Origin: Acidimicrobiaceae bacterium
Lineage (GTDB): Bacteria; Actinomycetota; Acidimicrobiia; Acidimicrobiales; Bog-793
NCBI GenBank assembly: GCA_025463965.1
Contig: JAODBN010000140.1
Span: 1-9,694 of the forward strand
Length of the DNA stretch: 9,694 bases
Direction of reading: 5' to 3'
Of this stretch, positions 1 through 5,566 are shown in pieces. The first letter of the stretch is position 1; every line of letters begins with the position of its first letter. The translations under genes and the position numbers were made by a program. The notes beneath the pieces were generated by a model. The model had not been told where the DNA came from and did not search any database. It was given only the letters and a program-made list of their open reading frames with translations.

Positions 1-261
1 CGTCACCACGTGACCCGAGATAGCCAGCGCTTGGAGCTTTCGCTCAAGGAGTTCGGGGTGCTCGAGGCGCTGATGCGGGCTGATCACGGCGTGCTCAGCG
101 CGGAGGACCTCCTCGAGCGGGTGTGGGACGAGCACACGGACCCGTTCACCAACACCGTGCTGGTCACGATCAGCAGACTGCGGCGAAAGCTCGGCGAACC
201 ACCGGTCATCGAGACCGTCCCGAACGTCGGCTACCGCATCGTGGGCCCGGACGCGCCATGA
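1..261 (+). CDS. Response regulator, OmpR/PhoB family, C-terminal DNA-binding domain (5' partial)
   Basis: The frame is open from base 1 and the visible 86 residues are almost only the winged-helix DNA-binding domain of an OmpR/PhoB-type response regulator, a cytoplasmic transcription factor switched by a sensor kinase. Visible family signatures are LSLKEFGVLEALM (first helix), LSAEDLLERVWDE, then the recognition-helix region DPFTNTVLVTISRLRRKLG, and the wing ending in IETVPNVGYRIVG. The N-terminal receiver domain with its phospho-acceptor Asp lies outside the window. A GTG at 10 could be mistaken for a start, but the frame and the domain both extend further upstream. No histidine kinase follows: a strong hairpin begins on the stop codon and the next gene is convergent. 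Its kinase, if linked, must be upstream. Family assignment is sure; the specific regulon cannot be told. Confidence 0.93.
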   Translation, partial: RHHVTRDSQRLELSLKEFGVLEALMRADHGVLSAEDLLERVWDEHTDPFTNTVLVTISRLRRKLGEPPVIETVPNVGYRIVGPDAP

Positions 262-292
262 GCGGGCGCCCCAATCCGGGCGCCCGCTCATG
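257..292. terminator. Strong bidirectional hairpin terminator
   Basis: Bases 257-271 and 278-292 form a perfect 15-bp inverted repeat (arm CATGAGCGGGCGCCC) with a 6-base loop CAATCC. It starts on the stop codon of the response regulator and lies about 30 bases past the stop of the convergent FN3 protein gene at 322. It has no long T tract on either side, as is common in high-GC actinobacteria. Its place between two converging genes suggests it ends both transcripts. Confidence 0.8.
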
Positions 293-321
293 AGCCGTTC
301 TGCTGTCAGTCGCTACGCCCG

Positions 322-1644
322 TTACTTGGTGCGGACGTAGGTGAGCACCCTCGAGTAGCCGGCGAGGTAGCCCGGGCCGGCCTGGTTGAGCCCGATCACG
401 AACGGGCCGATCGCCATGCGCACCGGCGTGCGTCCGATCGGGAGCAGGGTGGTGAAGTTCGCCTTGGCGGTGCTATCGAGACGGACGTGCTTCCACGTCT
501 CCCAGTTGCCGCCCGAGAACTTCTGCAGCTGGAGCACGTGGTTGGCGAACGACATGGCGCCGACCACCGAGGTGGTGAGGGTGTTGTTGCGGTTCAGGTA
601 CAGCGTGACGACCGGGCTCACGCTGATCACCACCGGCGAGCTCGTCCCGCCGTTAGCCTGCGCCTCGAAGCTCGAGCGCACCCGAGGCTGGGCCTCGTAC
701 TGCCAGGTCCCGCCGGCACCGGTGGTCACCGCGGCGATCCCCGTGAAGGCGGTCTCGTTGAACTGCTCACGAAGGATCGTCACCTGCACGCCCGGCTGCC
801 CGCTCGCCACGGTGCCCGAGAGGCGCACGAACCCGCCGTAGACCGTGGACGGCTGCGCCGCGTTGAGGATCACCGACAGCCCCGTCGTGAGCGAGAAGTC
901 GGAGCCGACGCTGCTCCCGGCGCTGCTCGAGGCGACCAGACGGAAGTGGTAGGTGGTCTTCGGGGAGAGCCCGGTCACCACCGCGTTGACCGCCACCGGG
1001 TTGGCAGAGGCCGGCACCGTCTTCGCGGGCGTCTTTGAGCCGTAGCTCGTGCTCGTGCCGTACTGGAAGTAGTAGGTCGTGGCGAGCGCCTGCGGGTTCA
1101 CCGTGCCGTTGAGGGTCGCGACCGAGTCGCTGATCCCCGTGGCGGCGCCTGTCAGGACGGTCGGCGCGGCCGAGGTGTTGAAGATCCCGGCGGACCCGTC
1201 CGTCGTCCCGCCCGCATTTTTCGCCACGATGCGGTAGCGGTAGGCCGTGGCGGGCGACAGGCCCGTGAGCGACGCCGAAACGGAGACGTAGCCCTTGCCG
1301 GCGCCGGCAGACTTCACCGCGGTCGTGCTCGTGTAGGTCGTGCTGGTCTGCAATCCGTACTGGAACTCGTAGGTGGTCGCTGTCCCGTGCGGGTTCACGC
1401 TCCCTGACACGGTGGCGGTGGTCGGCATGACTGCGGTGACCGCGCCGGTGGTCGCTCCCGGTGGCAGTGCGGTGGCTCCGAATGCCGCCCCCGCCCCGAG
1501 CGAGGTGGCAAGGAGCGCCATCACCCCTGCGGCGGCCATCTTGCGCGGTCCGCGTCGTGATCCTCGAACCGTCCCGAGTCCTGTGGAGTTGTCCGAAACT
1601 TGTCCCAAGCCGCGTTGCATTGACATCATGCGATTCCCTTCCAT
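322..1644 (-). CDS. Secreted protein with two fibronectin-III-like modules
   Basis: Predicted exported 440-aa protein. A basic N-region (about 29-35, RRGPRK) is followed by a hydrophobic stretch (36-57, MAAAGVMALLATSLGAGAAF) with a probable cleavage near AFGA. Two similar FN3-like modules follow at about 67-157 and 161-255. Both carry the pattern ATVSGSVNP / ATLNGTVNP, then TTYEFQYG / TTYYFQYG, then TGLSPxTxYxxRxVAxxxxG, a repeat type frequent in secreted actinobacterial proteins. Residues 258-342 and 343-440 look like further beta-sandwich Ig-like regions (VRLSGTV, VTLYLNRNN). No catalytic motif, LPXTG or C-terminal membrane anchor is visible, so a released surface or matrix role is inferred only. 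The start is uncertain. ATG at 1644 follows AAAGGCGGGGGG, while ATG at 1629 follows GGAAGGG and gives 435 aa. A longer open frame to 1722 has no good ribosome site. Confidence 0.85.
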   Translation of the reverse strand: MEGNRMMSMQRGLGQVSDNSTGLGTVRGSRRGPRKMAAAGVMALLATSLGAGAAFGATALPPGATTGAVTAVMPTTATVSGSVNPHGTATTYEFQYGLQTSTTYTSTTAVKSAGAGKGYVSVSASLTGLSPATAYRYRIVAKNAGGTTDGSAGIFNTSAAPTVLTGAATGISDSVATLNGTVNPQALATTYYFQYGTSTSYGSKTPAKTVPASANPVAVNAVVTGLSPKTTYHFRLVASSSAGSSVGSDFSLTTGLSVILNAAQPSTVYGGFVRLSGTVASGQPGVQVTILREQFNETAFTGIAAVTTGAGGTWQYEAQPRVRSSFEAQANGGTSSPVVISVSPVVTLYLNRNNTLTTSVVGAMSFANHVLQLQKFSGGNWETWKHVRLDSTAKANFTTLLPIGRTPVRMAIGPFVIGLNQAGPGYLAGYSRVLTYVRTK

Positions 1645-1678
1645 CGGCCCCCCGCCTTTCGTCAGCGCGCCAAACCGG

Positions 1679-1691
1679 CCACGCTCCGTGG
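1679..1691. repeat. Short inverted repeat in the leader of the FN3 protein gene
   Basis: CCACG-CTC-CGTGG is a 5-bp palindromic pair with a 3-base spacer. It lies 35 bases upstream of the 1644 start, near where transcription would begin from the weak promoter candidate at 1696-1722. It could be an operator or a small leader hairpin. The arms are short, so chance is possible. Confidence 0.25.
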
Positions 1692-1695
1692 TTAA

Positions 1696-1722
1696 GAAAT
1701 ACCCTCCGCGACAGTGTTTCAA
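1696..1722 (-). promoter_or_regulatory. Possible promoter of the FN3 protein gene
   Basis: On the minus strand TTGAAA (1717-1722, five of six matches to TTGACA) is followed after 15 bases by TATTTC (1696-1701). The spacer is shorter than the usual 17 and the -10 lacks its final T, so this is a weak candidate. It lies about 50 bases before the 1644 start, a suitable distance. Confidence 0.28.
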
Positions 1723-1729
1723 TCAGCTA

Positions 1730-2148
1730 ACGGAGCGAAAAGGCGCAGGTGGGGCGTTAGGAGAGTGTGACGCGCCGATGCTGGACGTGCGGGAGATGCC
1801 TGGAGGGACGTCTCGGCAACGGGTGCCAACTGGGCGGTCGGTGTTCAGGCGGCCGACGCGCTGAACCAGATGCCACGGTGAGGAGATTGCACACCGGTGT
1901 GTCGCCCGACGTGGTCGAGCGCTCGAAGCTTCGCCAGCGCGGACAAGCGACCGGTCGTCGCTCCGGCTCTGGAGGAAGCAAGCACTCGCATGCAAGGAGC
2001 ATGGGCGCTCGTGCTTGGTGGGTGCTCCTGGGGTTGCTCGACCGGGTCGAGGCGGCAACGCACACTTCCTGCGCCAACGCGCAGCCGATCACTACCATGA
2101 GGCAGCCGGCCGTCTGTGGCGGCTGGCATTTGAGGCCGAGGAGGCGTC
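1730..2148. other. Region without a convincing gene
   Basis: No frame here, on either strand, has a recognisable product together with a credible ribosome binding site; the long open frames are low-complexity Arg/Ser/Pro/Ala translations typical of GC-rich non-coding DNA. Visible structure: GTTCAG / CTGAAC arms at 1843-1848 and 1861-1866, a perfect 12-base palindrome at 1890-1901, and a 7-bp stem AGGAGCA / TGCTCCT at 1995-2001 and 2023-2029 enclosing 21 bases. It probably holds the divergent control regions of the FN3 gene (left) and the 56-aa basic protein gene (right). A small RNA cannot be excluded. Confidence 0.5.
1890..1901. repeat. Perfect 12-base palindrome, candidate operator
   Basis: CACACCGGTGTG reads identically on both strands. 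It stands alone in non-coding DNA about 250 bases upstream of the basic small-protein gene and about 250 bases upstream of the FN3 gene on the other strand. A dimeric regulator site is possible. No second copy was noticed in the window. Confidence 0.25.
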
Positions 2149-2319
2149 GTGGCCCGCCGCAGATCGCTCACGAGTCAGCTCTACCGAGCCGCAAGGACCT
2201 CCAACAACCTGCGAGCGGCCGCCCGGGGTCCGGGCGCCTACGCGAGGCGCGCGGTCCGTCGCAAGGTCTATGCCAAGAGCAACGGGCTGGTCCAGCGGCT
2301 GCTCCGAGGCATCCGCTAG
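2149..2319 (+). CDS. Small, very basic conserved-type protein (56 aa)
   Basis: A GTG start at 2149 is preceded by GAGGAGG (2138-2144) with a 4-base gap, one of the best ribosome sites in the window. The 56-aa product begins MARRRSLTSQLYRAARTSNN, passes through a middle part RGPGAYARRAVRRKVYAKS and ends QRLLRGIR. It has about 15 Arg/Lys, no acidic residues, no signal peptide and no Cys. The pattern (SLxSxLYRAAR..., RGP..YA.R..RRKVYAK) resembles small uncharacterised proteins that I recall from actinobacterial genomes and phages. That recollection is unverified and their function is unknown to me. The charge suggests binding to nucleic acid or acidic polymer, as inference. It is short enough to be skipped by length cut-offs. 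Downstream, at 2379, the convergent 177-aa protein gene ends, without an obvious terminator hairpin between them. Confidence 0.75.
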   Translation: MARRRSLTSQLYRAARTSNNLRAAARGPGAYARRAVRRKVYAKSNGLVQRLLRGIR

Positions 2320-2352
2320 GAGCCGCGCCGTCCTCGGGCGAGCTGTCGACTA

Positions 2353-2371
2353 CTACAAAGAATGAACGCCG
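2353..2371. repeat. Direct repeat, copy 1 (17/19 match to 3148-3166)
   Basis: CTACAAAGAATGAACGCCG. The second copy, CTACAACGAATGAACGGCG, lies 795 bases to the right in the same orientation. This copy sits about 8 bases past the stop codon of the minus-strand 177-aa protein gene; the other sits about 12 bases past the stop of the minus-strand acylphosphatase gene. Equal placement downstream of two neighbouring genes argues against chance. Confidence 0.45.
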
Positions 2372-2378
2372 GAGAGCA

Positions 2379-2912
2379 CTAGGAAGTACCGTCGAAAGCG
2401 ATGTAGGTCCCCGTTGCGACGGCGCTCGCCGAGCTGCCGGTGGCAGGGTTCAGCAGGACTGCTGGAGCCGCGCAGAACGCGGGCAGCGACACGGTGGCGT
2501 CGATAACTGCATCGCCGGCCGCCGAGAACGGTACTGGGGAAGTCGTAGCTGCAAGCGCGCCGTTGCAGTAGAGCGATGCCGCGAGGTCAGGCAGCGGGTT
2601 GGCTCCCGTTGTCGCGAGCACGAGGCCGGACACTTCCACCTTCAGCTGCCCTCCTCGCCCGAGCCGGATATGCCCGCGCTCGAGGCTCCAAGGCACGCCT
2701 CCGGGCTTCACCCCGAAGACCGTCGGGTCACCAGGAACGCTCGGCGCCAACGACGAGCGGAAGACGACGGAGTCCCCGCGCTCCCCGCCGGGACCGCCCT
2801 TCCCATGGTGGTGAGCAACGGTCGCGGTGGACCCCAACGCCACCCCCGTTCCGATCGTCGCGGATAGCGCCGTAGCTACGGCTACGGATGACACGAGCAA
2901 TGCACGTCGCAT
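2379..2912 (-). CDS. Secreted protein of unknown function (177 aa)
   Basis: ATG at 2912 follows GGGGAGGAAGCC, a strong ribosome site. The first residues MRRALLVSSVAVATALSA form a classical Sec signal peptide with probable cleavage near ALGS (26-28). A short His/Gly-rich linker (HHHGKGGPGGERGD, 34-47) precedes a single compact domain from about 48 to 177. Signatures are VVFRSSLAPSVPGDPTVFGV, GGVPWSLERG, ASLYCNGALAATT, LPAFC and a C-terminal GTYIAFDGTS. The two cysteines (116 and 147) could form a disulfide. This matches a type of secreted actinobacterial hypothetical protein I recall without a known function; a beta-sandwich is likely from the alternating hydrophobic pattern. There is no anchor or catalytic motif. 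The frame stays open to 3101, but the extra N-terminus lacks a ribosome site and would run through the promoter. It forms its own transcription unit behind that promoter. Confidence 0.85.
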   Translation of the reverse strand: MRRALLVSSVAVATALSATIGTGVALGSTATVAHHHGKGGPGGERGDSVVFRSSLAPSVPGDPTVFGVKPGGVPWSLERGHIRLGRGGQLKVEVSGLVLATTGANPLPDLAASLYCNGALAATTSPVPFSAAGDAVIDATVSLPAFCAAPAVLLNPATGSSASAVATGTYIAFDGTS

Positions 2913-2940
2913 GGCTTCCTCCCCAAATGGGTGATGCCAA

Positions 2941-2969
2941 AGTGTAGGTCTCCACTCCGCTTCTATCAG
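2941..2969 (-). promoter_or_regulatory. Promoter of the 177-aa secreted protein gene
   Basis: On the minus strand CTGATA (2964-2969, four of six to TTGACA) and TACACT (2941-2946, fits TANNNT) are separated by exactly 17 bases. The -10 ends 28 bases before the ATG at 2912, which allows a leader of about 21 bases containing the GGAGGA ribosome site. Spacing and position make this the best vegetative promoter candidate in the window. Confidence 0.55.
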
Positions 2970-3115
2970 TACGTGCGCGAAATCCACATCTCCGTCGGTG
3001 CTCGATCGGGCCTCGGCGGGCGGTGGTCCCTCTCGCCGGTGTCTCGAAGCGGACACCCGCGCCTCGATCGAGCCGTAGAACGACGATCCGAAGCGGTTCA
3101 CCTAGCAAAAGACCT

Positions 3116-3143
3116 CCGACCAGATCCTCGAAACCTCGGCCGG
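3116..3143 (-). terminator. Weak terminator candidate after the acylphosphatase gene
   Basis: Read on the minus strand, CCGGCC (3143-3138) can pair with GGTCGG (3121-3116) through one G-U pair and a 16-base loop. It is followed within a few bases by TTTT (3110-3107). It lies about 35 bases past the acylphosphatase stop. The stem is short, so this is tentative. Confidence 0.3.
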
Positions 3144-3147
3144 CTTT

Positions 3148-3166
3148 CTACAACGAATGAACGGCG
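3148..3166. repeat. Direct repeat, copy 2 (17/19 match to 2353-2371)
   Basis: CTACAACGAATGAACGGCG, the partner of the copy at 2353. It lies between the acylphosphatase stop (3178) and the weak terminator stem. The two copies frame the 177-aa protein gene and its promoter, so they may mark an inserted or duplicated segment, or a conserved 3'-untranslated element. Confidence 0.45.
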
Positions 3167-3177
3167 CGGGAAGCAGA

Positions 3178-3465
3178 TCAGGTCGAGAACCATCCAGGGC
3201 CCTCAAGCTCGACGTTGACACCGGGCTCGTCCACGACATTCACTCGGTCCACACGCGCCGCCGGCGGGCCATCTCGGCACCACTCGGTGAGGCGGTCGAC
3301 TTGCTCGGGTGCACCGGCGACCAACACTTCGACGGACCCGTCTTCGCGGTTGCGGACCCCGCCGCGCAGCGACAGTGAAGTGGCGACCCGAAGGCAGGAG
3401 GCCCGGTAGCCAACGCCTTGAACCCTGCCGGTGACGACGATCCGGCGCTGGACGTCGTCTCCCAC
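3178..3465 (-). CDS. acyP: Acylphosphatase
   Basis: Predicted cytosolic enzyme that hydrolyses carboxyl-phosphate bonds of acyl phosphates. The 95-aa form matches the usual 90-100 aa of the family. The signature RRIVVTGRVQGVGYR (7-21) holds the phosphate-binding loop and the catalytic Arg (R21). GGVRNREDGSVEV (35-47) supplies the catalytic Asn (N39). EQVDRLTEWCRDGPPAARVDRVNV (54-77) is the usual second helix and strand. The common Gly-Trp before VRN is Gly-Gly here. Start choice: GTG at 3465 leaves the typical few residues before the first strand. GTG at 3507 would add 14 residues, and neither has a strong ribosome site. It is divergent from the Tat/DUF4331 unit and upstream of the 177-aa secreted protein gene on the same strand, separated by about 265 bases with a separate promoter. 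Confidence 0.88.
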   Translation of the reverse strand: MGDDVQRRIVVTGRVQGVGYRASCLRVATSLSLRGGVRNREDGSVEVLVAGAPEQVDRLTEWCRDGPPAARVDRVNVVDEPGVNVELEGPGWFST

Positions 3466-3643
3466 GCGATGAGGATAGGAGCCGGCCCGGACAAGGCGGC
3501 TGACCACCGATCCGTGCGAAATCGCGGCCGCCGAGAGTCGTCATCGAACTGCAGCACAACTGACTCCGAATCGCTCGGGACGACGATCGCCCGGCTTCGA
3601 ACGCTTATCAGTAGCTCCACAACCCACGGTGGCCGGAGCTGTC

Positions 3644-3657
3644 GCACGCGAGCGTGC
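3644..3657. repeat. Inverted repeat upstream of the Tat/DUF4331 unit, candidate operator
   Basis: GCACGC-GA-GCGTGC is a 6-bp pair with a 2-base spacer, ending 25 bases before the ATG at 3683. In this position it could bind a dimeric regulator or form a small leader hairpin. No clear -35/-10 pair was found around it. Confidence 0.3.
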
Positions 3658-3682
3658 CGGGGAACAGAAAACGGGGTGCAGC

Positions 3683-3973
3683 ATGGAACCATTCAGCCGC
3701 AGGACCTTCATGAAGACTGCCACTGCAGCCGCCGCAATCGGCGGAGCAACGGCGGTCGTGCCGATGGCGACGAGCTCGGGAAGCGCCCTCGCCAGTCGCT
3801 CGAAGAGCGCGATGCGCCTCGCCGATGAGTCGGTTCTCGACCAGCCGGTCATCGCCCACCTCAAGGACCTGCGCACCGGCGAGGTGACGCTGTACGTCGG
3901 GGAGAACGAAGTCCAGGTGCACGACCGGCACGTGGCGGCGCTGCTGTACGCGGCGAGCAGAGAGGGGCGCTAG
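3683..3973 (+). CDS. Small Tat-signal protein paired with the DUF4331 protein
   Basis: This 96-aa protein starts with a clear twin-arginine signal: SRRTFMK (5-11), a moderately hydrophobic Ala-rich stretch (12-30) and a probable AxA-type cleavage at ALA (35-37). The small mature part includes PVIAHLKDLRTGEVTLYVGE (55-74) and NEVQVHDRHVAALLYAA (75-91). It resembles short Tat-dependent proteins that accompany exported partners; no catalytic motif or cofactor site is visible. ATG at 3683 is chosen because the Tat motif follows at once; upstream ATG/GTG codons in the frame would bury it. The ribosome site is modest (ACGGGGTGCAGC). The stop TAG is 2 bases before the DUF4331 ATG, so the two are almost certainly co-transcribed. 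A role as a carrier or chaperone that brings the signal-less partner through the Tat pore is inference. Confidence 0.8.
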   Translation: MEPFSRRTFMKTATAAAAIGGATAVVPMATSSGSALASRSKSAMRLADESVLDQPVIAHLKDLRTGEVTLYVGENEVQVHDRHVAALLYAASREGR

Positions 3974-3975
3974 TC

Positions 3976-5370
3976 ATGTCCTCTCACCGCGAGGCACCCG
4001 AGGTCTCCAAGGACCCGGTCGTAGACAGCACCGACGTCTACGCCTTCGTCAGCCCGGACCGCTCTGGGACCGTGACGCTCATCGCGAACTACGTCCCCTT
4101 CGAGGCACCGGCGGGTGGCCCCAACTTCTACGAGTTCGGCGACGACGTCCTCTATGCGATCAACGTGGACAACGACGGAGACGGAGACGCGGACATCTCC
4201 TATCAGTTCCGGTTCCAAAGTCAGCTGACGGTACCGACGACGTTTCTCTACAACACCGGGCCGATCCTGTCGCTCACGAGCTCGAGCTGGAACCGTCGCC
4301 AGACCTACTCCGTCACAAGGGTCGACCGCCACGGCGCACAGCTGCTCGGGCAGAACCTGCCGTGCCCGCCCTGCAACGTCGGGCCGCTCTCCACGCCCAA
4401 CTACGCGTCCCTGGCGAGCGCGGCCGTCCAGAGCCTCGGCAGCGGCCGGGCCGTCTTCGCCGGCCAGCGCGCCGACGGGTTCTTCGTCGACATCGGCGCG
4501 ATCTTCGACCTCGCCGATCTGCGCCCGCTGGCCGCTGCCCACACCACCTTCGGACTGCCGGGCGTCTCGCTGTCCAGCTCGGGCGGCGTGAATACCCTCG
4601 CCACCTCGAACGTCCAGTCGATCGCGCTCCAGGTGCCGATCGGCGATCTGACGAGAGACGGCTTCGCGGGCAGCTCCACCACCGATCCCCGGGCGGTGAT
4701 CGGGGTGTGGACCTCGGCGAGCCGCCAGCGCGTCCGGGTCTTCGACCGAGACGATTCCTCCTCGCTGTGGAGCGGGCCGTTCACCCAGCTCTCGCGGCTC
4801 GGGAACCCGCTCGTGAACGAGGTCCTGATCCCGTTGTCCGAGAAGGACTACTGGAACCGGCAGTCGCCGAGCGACGACTCACAGTTCGCCAAGTTCGTCG
4901 CCCAGCCTGAGCTGGCCTCGCTTCTCAACGTCCTGTTCCCCGGTGCCTTCCCGCACCTTGCGGCATACAGCAAGCCGCGAGTGGACCTCGAGGCGATCCT
5001 GCTCACCGGCCTTCCCGCCGGGATCCTCCCCACGGCGCCGCTCTTTACGACCTCGAACGGCAACGTCGAGGCCGACCTGTTGCGGCTCAACGTCGCAGTG
5101 CCGCCGGCAACGGGCTCGCCGAGCCCCTTGGGTGTGCTCGGCGGGGACCTCGCCGGGTTCCCGAACGGTCGCAGGGTCACCGACGACGTGGTCGCCATCG
5201 AGCTCCAGGCGATCGCCGGTGCCACGATCCCGCTCGTCGACCCCACCTACACCGTCGACGCCGTAGTCCCTTCGGTGACCGACGGGACTACGGCCGCCAG
5301 CGTTCCCTCCGGCTTCCTCTCGAACTTCCCTTATCTCGGAACTCCCTACAGCGGCTTCGACGTAGCCTGA
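3976..5370 (+). CDS. DUF4331 family protein without its own signal peptide
   Basis: The 464-aa product begins MSSHREAPEVSKDPVVDSTD, continues VYAFVSPDR and GGPNFYEFGDDVLY, and carries the acidic loop DNDGDGDAD (65-73) before ISYQFRF. These are the opening signatures of the DUF4331 family, whose function is unknown. Later family marks are NVGPLSTPNY (134-143), VFAGQRADGFFVDIGAIFDL (160-179), RLGNPLVNEV (274-283) and the Leu/Pro-rich C-terminal part. CPPC (130-133) could bind metal or form a disulfide. The Asp-rich loop resembles a calcium site, as inference. As I recall, family members are usually exported with SSHREAP just after the signal peptide; here the ATG directly precedes that motif. 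AGAGGGG (3961-3967) is the ribosome site, inside the end of the upstream Tat gene. Two terminator hairpins follow. An exported protein riding with its neighbour is the favoured reading; a cytoplasmic protein is the alternative. Confidence 0.92.
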   Translation: MSSHREAPEVSKDPVVDSTDVYAFVSPDRSGTVTLIANYVPFEAPAGGPNFYEFGDDVLYAINVDNDGDGDADISYQFRFQSQLTVPTTFLYNTGPILSLTSSSWNRRQTYSVTRVDRHGAQLLGQNLPCPPCNVGPLSTPNYASLASAAVQSLGSGRAVFAGQRADGFFVDIGAIFDLADLRPLAAAHTTFGLPGVSLSSSGGVNTLATSNVQSIALQVPIGDLTRDGFAGSSTTDPRAVIGVWTSASRQRVRVFDRDDSSSLWSGPFTQLSRLGNPLVNEVLIPLSEKDYWNRQSPSDDSQFAKFVAQPELASLLNVLFPGAFPHLAAYSKPRVDLEAILLTGLPAGILPTAPLFTTSNGNVEADLLRLNVAVPPATGSPSPLGVLGGDLAGFPNGRRVTDDVVAIELQAIAGATIPLVDPTYTVDAVVPSVTDGTTAASVPSGFLSNFPYLGTPYSGFDVA

Positions 5371-5399
5371 GGACCGGGCAGAAGCAGACCGGGCCGAGC

Positions 5400-5427
5400 C
5401 CTCGGCGCGTCGCTCGACGCGCCGAGG
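5400..5427 (+). terminator. Terminator hairpin after the DUF4331 gene
   Basis: CCTCGGCGCGTC (5400-5411) and GACGCGCCGAGG (5416-5427) form a perfect 12-bp stem with loop GCTC, 30 bases past the stop codon. There is no T tract. It closes the Tat/DUF4331 transcription unit. Confidence 0.78.
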
Positions 5428-5430
5428 CAA

Positions 5431-5454
5431 GTCGGCGCTTGGCTGAGCGTCGAC
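5431..5454 (+). terminator. Second hairpin directly after the first
   Basis: GTCGGCGCT (5431-5439) pairs with AGCGTCGAC (5446-5454) through one G-U pair around a 6-base loop, only 3 bases after the previous stem. Two consecutive stems suggest a reinforced terminator. Alternatively the second stem belongs to the leader of the S4 gene. Confidence 0.45.
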
Positions 5455-5566
5455 GCGAGCGCGCAGCGGCGGCCCCGGCACCACGGTGACTCGCAACTAC
5501 GATCGGTGGCGGCGACGCTGGCGTTCGGCGATGGCCGAGGTCGACGCCCCGCCGAGGAGGACCGTC

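Noticed and set aside
1539..1556. Tat signal in the FN3 protein (RRGPRK)
   Set aside because: The residues after RR do not fit the SRRxFLK pattern; an ordinary Sec signal with a basic N-region explains it.
1897..2100. Possible 67-aa protein with a purine-rich site upstream
   Set aside because: Spacing from the GGTGAGGAG stretch is long, the composition is random-looking and no family pattern is seen.
1767..2867. Long open frame on the plus strand (366 codons)
   Set aside because: Its translation is Arg/Ser/Gly/Pro-rich without a recognisable domain. It crosses the 56-aa gene in another frame and runs antisense through the 177-aa secreted protein gene, which has a signal peptide, promoter and ribosome site.
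2353..3166. Insertion sequence or integron-like cassette bounded by the direct repeats
   Set aside because: No transposase, integrase, terminal inverted repeats or tRNA target is visible; kept only as a finding about repeats.
3970..4542. Minus-strand frame opposite the start of the DUF4331 gene
   Set aside because: Charged repetitive translation (Val/Asp/Glu/Arg), a typical mirror of a GC-rich coding strand.
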